A stretch of 6,959 nucleotides of DNA, taken from positions 1 through 6,959 of the forward strand of contig JAUSJU010000021.1 in NCBI GenBank assembly GCA_030647175.1. The letters run 5' to 3'. This DNA is from a bacterium (GTDB lineage Bacteria; Patescibacteriota; Minisyncoccia; Minisyncoccales; UBA10102). A program made the translations under genes and the position numbers. Positions 1 through 5,366 of this stretch are shown here, piece by piece (position 1 is the stretch's first letter; every line of letters starts with the position of its first letter). The notes beneath the pieces were generated by a model, which was given only the letters and a program-made list of their open reading frames with translations, was not told the DNA's origin and made no database searches.

Positions 1-750
1 CAGAATTTGTTCTGCAAAAATAGGGAGAAGAGCCGTTGCTGAAGCAAAGAACGTGCTGAAGAAATCAAGCATCATGGTGGACCAGATGATTGTCTTTGAT
101 CGTACAAACGCAAGCCCCTCCCATACTGCATGCAAGGACACTTTTGATGGCGTTCCGGCGATTTCACCGCTGGTCTTCATGAGAAAGAGAGCAGTGATAA
201 CAGAGAAGAAGGAAATTGCGTTGAGAAGGTATACCGATCCGATTCCGAACTGAGAAATGACGAGTCCAGAGAGAGCGGGCCCTAAAACCATAGCTCCCTG
301 GAACATAGTGACATTCAAGCTCATGGCGTTCGGCAGGTGCTCTCTTGATACGAGGCTGGGAATCATTGCTTGGCGGGGCGGAGCGTCAAATGCAAGAGCT
401 ACAGATGAGAGCGCGGTGATCGTGTAGATGATGAACGGGGTGACGCTATTGGTAAGGGTGGTAAAGGCAAGGATGGCAGAAAGGATGGTGAGGGTGATCT
501 GGGTTATAAACAGAATCTTCTTCCTGTTGTGGGCGTCAGCGATCGCTCCTCCTAAAAGAGCGAATATGGCTATAGGAAGGAACCTTGAAAGGCCAATCAT
601 TCCCAAGGCAAGAGGGGAATGGGTAAGAATGAAGATGTGCCAGTTAATGGCGGCAAACTGCATCTGAGAACCCGTATTGGATATGAGAAGCCCGAGCCAT
701 AGCAGTTTGAAGTCGCGGTACCTGAGAGCTGGAAATCGGCGGTGTTTCAT
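1..750 (-). CDS. MFS-family transporter, N-terminal 250 residues (partial at window edge)
   Basis: This reading frame starts with ATG at 750-748 (MKHRRFPALRYRDFKLLW) and stays open through position 1, so the C-terminal part lies outside the window. It resembles the exporter-like MFS branch (MFS_3/EntS type), which moves small molecules such as siderophores or drugs out of the cell by proton antiport; the substrate here is unknown. Hydrophobic segments lie near residues 16-38, 48-71, 79-99, 103-121, 147-166 and 170-191, and a seventh near 222-246. That matches six helices, a cytoplasmic loop (about 192-220) and helix 7. The loop after helix 2 carries the MFS motif A pattern (G67, G68, D72, R76, K77, K78). 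The stretch around residues 123-146 (PPRQAMIP..., LPNAMSLN) is typical of this branch. It is transcribed divergently from the DUF5652 gene. There is no Shine-Dalgarno sequence, and the predicted leader is only about 10 bases. Family assignment is firm; the exact role is not. Confidence 0.9.
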   Translation of the reverse strand, partial: MKHRRFPALRYRDFKLLWLGLLISNTGSQMQFAAINWHIFILTHSPLALGMIGLSRFLPIAIFALLGGAIADAHNRKKILFITQITLTILSAILAFTTLTNSVTPFIIYTITALSSVALAFDAPPRQAMIPSLVSREHLPNAMSLNVTMFQGAMVLGPALSGLVISQFGIGSVYLLNAISFFSVITALFLMKTSGEIAGTPSKVSLHAVWEGLAFVRSKTIIWSTMMLDFFSTFFASATALLPIFAEQIL

Positions 751-766
751 ATATGAATCAAAGCAT

Positions 767-775
767 ATTGTAGCA
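767..775 (-). promoter_or_regulatory. Extended -10 promoter for the MFS gene
   Basis: Read on the minus strand, TGCTACAAT is an extended -10 element (TGN plus TACAAT, five of six matches to TATAAT). It ends 16 bases before the ATG at 750. The predicted start point is near 760, giving a leader of about 10 bases with no Shine-Dalgarno. No convincing -35 box is present at 16-18 bases, which is usual for extended -10 promoters. Confidence 0.5.
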
Positions 776-798
776 TAATAGGCGCTTGAAGACGAGTT

Positions 799-807
799 TG
801 GTATACT
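799..807 (+). promoter_or_regulatory. Extended -10 promoter upstream of the DUF5652-HD-glycosylase cluster
   Basis: TGGTATACT (TGN plus TATACT, five of six matches) lies 65 bases before the ATG at 873. The 11-mer TTGGTATACTA (798-808) recurs exactly at 4191-4201, in the strong promoter of another gene in this window. No good -35 is visible at 16-18 bases. A second, weaker extended -10, TGGTACTAT (839-847), would give a leader of only about 19 bases. Either or both may drive the operon. Confidence 0.5.
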
Positions 808-872
808 AGAATCGTTGGCTTGCTTCGCTAGGCGTATCTGGTACTATGCAGTAAAATCTTGACCACTATCTT

Positions 873-1112
873 ATGGAAGAATTATTGCAAGAAAATTTTT
901 GGATCGTGATGCTACTTGCTCTTTGGGCATTGCCCTGGAAAGGGTTAGCTCTCTGGAAGGCCGCTCATTCTCAGAACAAGCGATGGTTCATCGTGCTTCT
1001 TCTCATGAACAGTTTTGGAATATTGGATATCCTGTATATTTTTATCTTTAGCAAAAGGAAAAAGAATCCTGTGATCCTCTATGAAGAACAAGACAACGTC
1101 TTCAAGTCATAA
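873..1112 (+). CDS. Small two-helix membrane protein, DUF5652 family
   Basis: This 79-residue protein has two hydrophobic helices, about residues 9-28 and 37-59. They are joined by a short polar loop (HSQNKR), followed by a basic stretch (KRKKNP) and an acidic tail. The pattern LPWKGLALWKAA ... RWFIVLLLMNSFGILDILYIFIF matches my knowledge of DUF5652, a membrane domain common in CPR bacteria and related to the membrane-anchoring N-terminal segment of phospholipase-D nucleases (PLDc_N). Its biochemical role is unknown; an integral membrane location is the safe statement. The basic residues after helix 2 suggest the C terminus is cytoplasmic. There is no Shine-Dalgarno before the ATG. Its last 32 bases are shared with the start of the HD hydrolase gene in another frame, so the two are probably translationally coupled. 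Confidence 0.85.
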   Translation: MEELLQENFWIVMLLALWALPWKGLALWKAAHSQNKRWFIVLLLMNSFGILDILYIFIFSKRKKNPVILYEEQDNVFKS

Positions 1113-1695
1113 GCGAGATATTGAGTTCCTCTTTGAGATGGGGACTCTCAAGAATATCCAGCGCTCATGGCAACAGTTCGTGGGCATGGACTGCGCCAAT
1201 AACTTAGAGCATAGCTTCAGGGTAGCTTTTTTGGCGCTTCTTATCGCTCGGATGGAAGGGGTGAAGAACGAAGAGAAGGTATTGAAAATGGCTCTTGCGC
1301 ACGATCTTGCAGAAGCCCGGGTTTCAGATCTCAACTATATGCATAAAGTCTATACGGAAGGGGATGAAGACCGGGCATCTCACGATATGTTCAAAGGAAC
1401 GTTATTCAAGGATATCTTTGGAGATATCTTGAAAGAGTATGAAACACGAAACTCACCGGAAGCTAAGATTGTGAAAGATGCGGATAACCTTGATGTGGAT
1501 GTTGAGATGAAAGAGTTTGAAGAGCGAGGCTCCCAGCTTCCTCGCAAGTGGATGGCAGCCCGCAAGATCATACGGAATAAGAAACTCTATACAAAGTCTG
1601 CGAAACAGCTCTGGGACAAACTTCAGAAATCAGATGTTGCAAGCTGGCATCTCACCACGAACAAATGGTATCTCGTTCCTAATGCGGGGAAATAG
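1081..1695 (+). CDS. HD-domain phosphohydrolase (YfbR/HDDC2-like, HD_3 type)
   Basis: This 204-residue protein belongs to the HD superfamily of metal-dependent phosphohydrolases, and the closest general type is the YfbR/HDDC2 5'-nucleotidases that dephosphorylate (deoxy)nucleoside monophosphates. Metal ligands visible in order are H44 (LEHSFRVAF), the H74-D75 doublet (ALAHDLAEARVSD) with E78 nearby, and D135 within KDADNLD (residues 132-138). The C-terminal half (about 150-200) has a WMAARKI...YTKSAKQLWDKLQKSD...WHL block that I associate with the CPR version of this family. The ATG at 1081 is the only possible start: an in-frame TGA sits at 1072-1074, and no alternative start codon occurs before the conserved DIEFLFEMGTL segment. 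It overlaps the upstream DUF5652 gene by 32 bases and is followed after 7 bases by the glycosylase gene, so it is mid-operon. The substrate is unproven; nucleotide-pool cleaning fits the repair neighbour but is inference. Confidence 0.88.
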   Translation: MKNKTTSSSHKRDIEFLFEMGTLKNIQRSWQQFVGMDCANNLEHSFRVAFLALLIARMEGVKNEEKVLKMALAHDLAEARVSDLNYMHKVYTEGDEDRASHDMFKGTLFKDIFGDILKEYETRNSPEAKIVKDADNLDVDVEMKEFEERGSQLPRKWMAARKIIRNKKLYTKSAKQLWDKLQKSDVASWHLTTNKWYLVPNAGK

Positions 1696-1702
1696 TCTCT
1701 GA

Positions 1703-2308
1703 ATGAATACAAAAGCGAAACGGCATTTTCAGAAAGTGGACCCTGTTTTATTCCGTGCGATTGAAAGAGTAGGGGAATTGGAAGAGATTGTTCCCCGAGA
1801 ACCCAAAGACTACTTTTCTTCCTTGTGCAGAGATATCATATCTCAACAGTTGGCGGGAGCTGCGGCAAATGCGATCCTCGGACGCTTTCATGGATTGTTC
1901 CCAAGAAAGAAACCCAGTGTAAAGCATCTCAGTACTCTTTCTACTGAAGAACTGCGCGCAATCGGTATGTCTTGGGCGAAAGCGCGGTACATAAAGGATG
2001 CCGGACAGAAATTGGAAAGCGGAGAACTCCGACTTTCTCACCTCCAACAACTCGGAGATACGGAGGCAATAGCGGAACTTACCAAGATCAAGGGTGTTGG
2101 CCAATGGACCGCTGAGATGTTCCTCATGTTTTCGCTTGGCAGAGAAGACATCTTTTCATTTGGAGATCTCGGCTTGCGGAAAGGCATGCAGGAGCTCTAC
2201 GGCATGCGAGAGTTTTCACAAAAGAAAGCGGAATTCATCGTAGCCCGTTGGAGCCCATACCGCACGTTTGCAAGCCGCATCCTTTGGAAGATCAAGGACG
2301 CAAGATGA
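1703..2308 (+). CDS. DNA-3-methyladenine glycosylase II (AlkA/MAG-type, HhH-GPD superfamily)
   Basis: This base-excision-repair enzyme flips out alkylated purines such as 3-methyladenine and cleaves the N-glycosidic bond, leaving an abasic site. The 201-residue protein is the compact single-domain form, lacking the N-terminal extra domain of E. coli AlkA. Visible hallmarks are the SLCRDIISQQL helix (residues 40-50), the helix-hairpin-helix LTKIKGVGQWTAEMFLM (126-142) that grips the DNA backbone, and the predicted catalytic Asp D155 in FSFGDLGLRKG. The only cysteine is C42, so there is no EndoIII-type iron-sulfur cluster. No Lys aligns immediately before the GVGQWTA-to-Asp segment in the way bifunctional lyases have it, so it should be monofunctional. 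It starts 7 bases after the HD gene stop, with a weak GGGGA about 12 bases upstream, suggesting co-transcription. Ends with TGA. Confidence 0.93.
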   Translation: MNTKAKRHFQKVDPVLFRAIERVGELEEIVPREPKDYFSSLCRDIISQQLAGAAANAILGRFHGLFPRKKPSVKHLSTLSTEELRAIGMSWAKARYIKDAGQKLESGELRLSHLQQLGDTEAIAELTKIKGVGQWTAEMFLMFSLGREDIFSFGDLGLRKGMQELYGMREFSQKKAEFIVARWSPYRTFASRILWKIKDAR

Positions 2309-2345
2309 CTCTTCGCGTGCCTTTCTAGCGAATAAGGGGAGTTTT

Positions 2346-2354
2346 TGATATGAT
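2346..2354 (+). promoter_or_regulatory. Extended -10 promoter placing the ABC gene as a leaderless transcript
   Basis: TGATATGAT (TGN plus TATGAT, five of six matches) ends 6 bases before the ATG at 2361, so transcription would begin at or next to the A of the start codon. The only purine-rich stretch, AGGGGAG near 2335-2341, is about 20 bases from the ATG, too far for a Shine-Dalgarno. This makes leaderless initiation the simplest reading. Confidence 0.45.
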
Positions 2355-2360
2355 ATTGAG

Positions 2361-4172
2361 ATGAAAAGATCAGAGAACGGTAACCCCATCTTCTATCTGA
2401 GCGAGAAGATGTGGAAATACTCCAAGGGAAACAGGCGTAATGTCGTCCTGTATGGTTCGCTATTCGTGATGGCCAATGTGGTAGCTTTCGTAGAGCCTTT
2501 GATCATCGCGAAAGTGCTTAACATCGTCCAGGAGCAGGGAGTCAATAATCAGAGTTTGCCTTCTCTATTCTTTTTCCTTTCGCTCCTTCTCTTGCAGACC
2601 CTTGGCTATTGGATCTTCCATGCTCCAGCAAGGCTTCTTGAGATGCGCAACGCGTTCTTCGTGCGTGCGCAGTACAAAAAACATCTGCTTGACGGGGTCA
2701 TGGCCTTTTCCATTGAATGGCACACTGACCATCACTCAGGGGATACGATAGACAAAATAGGGAAAGGAACTACTGCGTTATATGAATATTCAGAAAGCAC
2801 CTTTCAGATCATCATTTCTTTTTTCAGTTTGGTAAGTTCATATATTGCCCTAATGTATTTCAATCTTCACGCGAGCTACATTGTGCTTTTCATGGTGATC
2901 ATGACCATTTCTATCCTTCTCCAATTCGATAAAGTGATCGTCAGGCAATATTCAGCCTTGTACCTCAAAGAGAACAAGATCGCAGAAAAGATCTTTGACA
3001 CCATCAGCAACATCACCACCGTCATTATTCTGCGCATTGAGGCGATTGTGTCCTCTTCCATGTATGGGAAGATTATGGAACCTTTCAAGCTTTTCAAGAA
3101 GAATCTGAACTTGAACGAGGCGAAATGGTTCTTGGTGTCTATATCTAGTAAAATTATGGCCATCCTGGTCCTGGGGTCATATTTCTATTTCCGCATTGGG
3201 GCAGGAGAGGCTATTCTAGTGGGTACGGTCTATGCCTTGTACGAATACGTCCAAAGGATCAGCGAGCTGTTTACCAGATTTGCGTACATGTATAACGATA
3301 TCTTACAACAAAAAGCAGCGGTCATGAACGCAGAAGAGATCTCCAACGAGTTCAGCACGATAGAAAAAGTGGAACCCTTGATTCTGGATTCTCAATGGAA
3401 CGAATTGCGAATTGAATCGCTTTCTTTCTCGTACCATACAGAAGGAGGAGCTGATCTGCATTTAGACAATGTTTCCCTCAGCATTAAAAGAGGGGAGAGG
3501 GTGGCGTTCATCGGAGAGTCAGGAAGCGGGAAAACCACGATGTTGAAAATCATACGAGAGCTGTACCGTCCTACCCAAGGGAAAGTGTACCTGGACGGGA
3601 ACCTGCTGGAATATGGATTTCAGTCCATCAGCCCCAACGTCACGTTGATACCTCAGGATCCCGAAATCTTCTCCACCACCATTGAAGAGAATATCACCGT
3701 GGGAGTTCCCCACGATGCTGAAGAGATCAAGAAGTTCACCGACATGGCGTGTTTCTCTGCGGTCGTAGAACGCCTTCCGAGGAAGCTCGCATCCTTCATT
3801 CATGAGAAAGGAGTGAACCTGAGCGGAGGAGAAAAACAGCGTTTGGCTCTAGCCCGGGGCCTCATGGCTTCCCAGGACAAATCCATCGTGCTGTTTGACG
3901 AGCCTACATCCTCTGTAGATACCAGGAACGAACTGCGGATTTTCAACAACATCTTCAACGAGTTCCAGGGAAAGACGATTGTCGCCTCAGTCCATAGACT
4001 CCACTTGCTTTCTTTGTTCGACACAATCTATTTCTTCGATAAAGGTAAGATTATCGCCTCAGGATTTTTGCAGGAGCTTCTGACGGAATCTCCGGAATTC
4101 CAAGAACTGTGGGATAAGTACCACAAGGCGGGCAAACGCGCTCCAAAACTCATACCTGTACTGTCCGCATAA
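2361..4172 (+). CDS. ABC transporter half-molecule (exporter type: membrane domain fused to ATPase)
   Basis: This complete 603-residue ABC exporter half-transporter is expected to act as a dimer in the cytoplasmic membrane. The N-terminal membrane domain (about 20-325) has hydrophobic helices near 28-53, 66-87, 147-168, 171-187, 257-278 and 282-300. The nucleotide-binding domain (about 347-590) has every functional motif: Walker A GESGSGKTT (385-393, Lys391), Q-loop Gln432 (IPQDPEIF), signature LSGGEKQ (487-493), Walker B IVLFDEPTS (509-517, catalytic Glu514), D-loop SSVD (517-520) and H-loop His545. It should therefore be an active ATPase. No peptidase domain or substrate-specific feature is visible, so cargo (lipid, peptide or drug) cannot be named. 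The ATG at 2361 is favoured because the following basic segment (SEKMWKYSKGNRR) is typical of this family's N-terminus. It lies 52 bases after the glycosylase stop and appears to have its own promoter. The stop abuts the next gene's -35 box. Confidence 0.92.
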   Translation: MKRSENGNPIFYLSEKMWKYSKGNRRNVVLYGSLFVMANVVAFVEPLIIAKVLNIVQEQGVNNQSLPSLFFFLSLLLLQTLGYWIFHAPARLLEMRNAFFVRAQYKKHLLDGVMAFSIEWHTDHHSGDTIDKIGKGTTALYEYSESTFQIIISFFSLVSSYIALMYFNLHASYIVLFMVIMTISILLQFDKVIVRQYSALYLKENKIAEKIFDTISNITTVIILRIEAIVSSSMYGKIMEPFKLFKKNLNLNEAKWFLVSISSKIMAILVLGSYFYFRIGAGEAILVGTVYALYEYVQRISELFTRFAYMYNDILQQKAAVMNAEEISNEFSTIEKVEPLILDSQWNELRIESLSFSYHTEGGADLHLDNVSLSIKRGERVAFIGESGSGKTTMLKIIRELYRPTQGKVYLDGNLLEYGFQSISPNVTLIPQDPEIFSTTIEENITVGVPHDAEEIKKFTDMACFSAVVERLPRKLASFIHEKGVNLSGGEKQRLALARGLMASQDKSIVLFDEPTSSVDTRNELRIFNNIFNEFQGKTIVASVHRLHLLSLFDTIYFFDKGKIIASGFLQELLTESPEFQELWDKYHKAGKRAPKLIPVLSA

Positions 4173-4200
4173 TTGACAAAGAGAATAAACTTGGTATACT
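4173..4200 (+). promoter_or_regulatory. Near-consensus sigma-70 promoter of the solitary unknown gene
   Basis: A perfect -35 box TTGACA (4173-4178), a 16-base spacer and TATACT (4195-4200) with an extended -10 TGG (4192-4194) form the strongest promoter in the window. The -35 box starts on the base after the ABC transporter stop codon (TAA 4170-4172). The transcription start is predicted near 4207, leaving a leader of about 100 bases before the ATG at 4307. Confidence 0.88.
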
Positions 4201-4206
4201 AAGCTT

Positions 4207-4306
4207 GGTAAAGAGGTGGCTCGCCCTCTTTTGTGCTCTTTTCACTTCGCTCCTACCGTTATGGGGGAGTTTCCAAGGTGGTAAAAACCAGAAAGGAGAT
4301 GTCGTT
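4207..4306 (+). promoter_or_regulatory. Structured 5' leader with possible ribosome-site switch
   Basis: The predicted leader begins almost at once with a hairpin: AAAGAGG (4210-4216) pairs with CCTCTTT (4225-4231) around an 8-base loop. Further on, CTCCT (4250-4254) can pair either with GGGAG/GGAG (4265-4269) or with the Shine-Dalgarno core AGGAG (4294-4298); the two pairings exclude each other. A small TGGT-AAAA-ACCA hairpin (4279-4290) sits just before the Shine-Dalgarno. The pairings are read by eye; a regulatory role is inference. It does not match any riboswitch I recognise. Confidence 0.45.
4292..4298 (+). promoter_or_regulatory. Strong Shine-Dalgarno deciding the start at 4307
   Basis: AAAGGAG lies 8 bases before the ATG at 4307, the best ribosome binding site in the window. 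It argues against the longer in-frame reading from TTG at 4205, which would begin upstream of the predicted transcription start. Its AGGAG core is the candidate target of the CTCCT sequence at 4250-4254. Confidence 0.85.
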
Positions 4307-4732
4307 ATGACATCTGTAAAAATGCAGGAGTTCCTTTTGCCCATTGTTGAGGGGCCTCCTGAATTAGATCTAATTCTCGCTCTATTCAGAAGACAAGAGG
4401 TGGATTTCACCGCCGAAAATATCGGCAGCGTGCATGCCACCATTATCTCTGTAGCGAGAGGCAAAGAAGGAGCTGGGTCTTGGTTGCTCCACGGCAAGAT
4501 CTTTCGGAAAGATGAATGGGGATTACCTCGTTATTCCCATAACTTTTCTGGCTCTTATAAGACAAGAGAACGGCAGGGAAGCTTTACCGTTTATGCTGTA
4601 GTCAAAGGCGAGAAAAATTCCCTCCTCTTGCTCAATCGTGTCCTTGACCTTAGGCACTATCAGGAACTTGCAGAAGAGCTTGATCTTCCTGTCGTAAGGG
4701 GGATTCGAAGGATGCCTCATCAGAACAATTAA
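4307..4732 (+). CDS. Unrecognised 141-residue protein in a solitary transcription unit
   Basis: I do not recognise this protein. From the ATG at 4307 it has 141 residues, no membrane segment in the mature reading and no cysteine. Its character is mixed alpha/beta. An N-terminal helix-like stretch (about 17-31, PPELDLILALFRRQE) is followed by probable beta strands (42-50, 58-66, 92-99, 105-112). A polar aromatic middle region (69-86) contains W71, Y76, H78 and Y84. A C-terminal helix (about 114-125) leads into a basic tail with R131, R134 and R135. It has its own near-consensus promoter, a leader of about 100 bases, a strong Shine-Dalgarno and a Rho-independent terminator, so it is expressed alone and probably highly. 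Reading back to TTG at 4205 would add a signal-peptide-like stretch (KRWLALFCALFTSLLPLW). I reject that because of promoter position and the Shine-Dalgarno, but it remains the main alternative. A cytosolic, possibly RNA-binding protein is speculation only. Confidence 0.8.
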   Translation: MTSVKMQEFLLPIVEGPPELDLILALFRRQEVDFTAENIGSVHATIISVARGKEGAGSWLLHGKIFRKDEWGLPRYSHNFSGSYKTRERQGSFTVYAVVKGEKNSLLLLNRVLDLRHYQELAEELDLPVVRGIRRMPHQNN

Positions 4733-4740
4733 CTAAATAT

Positions 4741-4756
4741 GGCGAGCCATCTCGCC
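4741..4756 (+). repeat. Perfect hairpin overlapping the terminator stem
   Basis: GGCGAG (4741-4746), loop CCAT, CTCGCC (4751-4756) is a perfect 6-pair palindrome 8 bases after the stop codon at 4732. Its last three bases (GCC, 4754-4756) are also the first three of the terminator stem, so the two hairpins cannot both form completely. The same block (4741-4753) is complementary to leader bases 4213-4225. On the minus strand this hairpin follows the end of efp and may contribute to ending that operon. Confidence 0.6.
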
Positions 4757-4787
4757 CCATGTAATCATTCTGGCATGGGGCTTTTTT
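4754..4787 (+). terminator. Rho-independent terminator of the solitary unknown gene
   Basis: GCCCCATG (4754-4761) pairs perfectly over 8 bases with CATGGGGC (4774-4781) around a 12-base loop, followed by six T residues (4782-4787). It lies 21 bases after the stop at 4732 and just before the convergent efp stop at 4794-4796. In the opposite direction the hairpin lacks a good T-run, so minus-strand termination would be weaker. Confidence 0.92.
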
Positions 4788-4793
4788 ATTTGC

Positions 4794-5360
4794 TTATTCC
4801 TGCACGCGCCGTGCGTATTCTCCTGTCTGAGTGTTTACCTCAATAAGGTCGCCTTCTTCCACAAAGAGAGGAACCTGGATGACGGCTCCAGTTTCTAACG
4901 TCGCAGTTTTGGTGCCTCCTTGCGCTCTGTCTCCTTTCACTCCAGGAGGAGTTTCCTTCACCCGAAGACTCATCTTAATGGGAAGAGAGAACGTAATGAT
5001 CTTTTCTTCAAACATGAGCCCGTCTACGAGAGTATTGGGCGATAGGAAGGGAGCCTGAGGCCCTACCTGTTCGGCGGTGAACTGGAATCTTTTGCTTGGG
5101 TCTTTGGGATCTGCAAATACGTATGCCCCCTTGTTTGCATAGATGAACTTGAGCTGGACCTTCTCAATGTTCGCCTCGTCAAAGGTTTCTCCCTGGTGGA
5201 TGTTGCGCTCCACGATGGTTCCCGTAATGAGGTTTCGCAGCTTGCCTTGTATGGTAACTCTGCGCTGAGCTTTCTTCATGGCGTTTGCTTCCAGTACTTC
5301 GTACGGCTCTCCGTCGATGACGAGCTGGACGCCTTTCCTTAGATCTGAATGGGATAGCAT
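4794..5360 (-). CDS. efp: Elongation factor P, with atypical tip loop
   Basis: EF-P binds between the P and E sites of the ribosome and relieves stalling at consecutive prolines. The 188-residue length is standard. Domain I (about 1-65) holds IDGEPYEV, followed by two OB-like domains (about 66-128 and 129-188). The family signature is intact at 151-170 (KTATLETGAVIQVPLFVEEG), preceded by GVKGDRAQGGT. The odd feature is the domain I tip: where E. coli has PGKGQ with the beta-lysylated Lys34, this protein reads KKAQRR (29-34), and the aligned residue is Gln32 with no gap needed. The common modifications (lysylation, rhamnosylation, aminopentanol) therefore have no target at that exact position, although K29, K30, R33 and R34 are close. 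No modification enzyme is encoded here. The ATG is 6 bases after the fmt stop with no Shine-Dalgarno, indicating coupled translation. Confidence 0.95.
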   Translation of the reverse strand: MLSHSDLRKGVQLVIDGEPYEVLEANAMKKAQRRVTIQGKLRNLITGTIVERNIHQGETFDEANIEKVQLKFIYANKGAYVFADPKDPSKRFQFTAEQVGPQAPFLSPNTLVDGLMFEEKIITFSLPIKMSLRVKETPPGVKGDRAQGGTKTATLETGAVIQVPLFVEEGDLIEVNTQTGEYARRVQE

Positions 5361-5366
5361 AGGTGA

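Noticed and set aside
53..667. Plus-strand open frames at 53-253 and 428-667.
   Set aside because: They are antisense to the MFS transporter, whose membrane topology and motifs are clear.
751..872. A small RNA or tRNA in the divergent intergenic region.
   Set aside because: No cloverleaf, terminator or strong hairpin is visible; the region is explained by promoters.
4205..4306. A TTG start at 4205 adding 34 residues that resemble a signal peptide to the unknown protein.
   Set aside because: The predicted transcription start (about 4207) lies after this codon, while AAAGGAG is ideally spaced before the ATG at 4307. The hydrophobic reading is probably a chance product of the pyrimidine-rich leader.
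1748..4497. Minus-strand open frames antisense to the glycosylase, ABC transporter and unknown gene.
   Set aside because: They have no motifs, and the opposite strand carries complete domain signatures.
4213..4753. The inverted repeat around the solitary gene as terminal repeats of an insertion sequence.
   Set aside because: No transposase is encoded, no flanking target-site duplication is visible, and both arms also serve as local RNA hairpins. It is kept only as an RNA-pairing observation.
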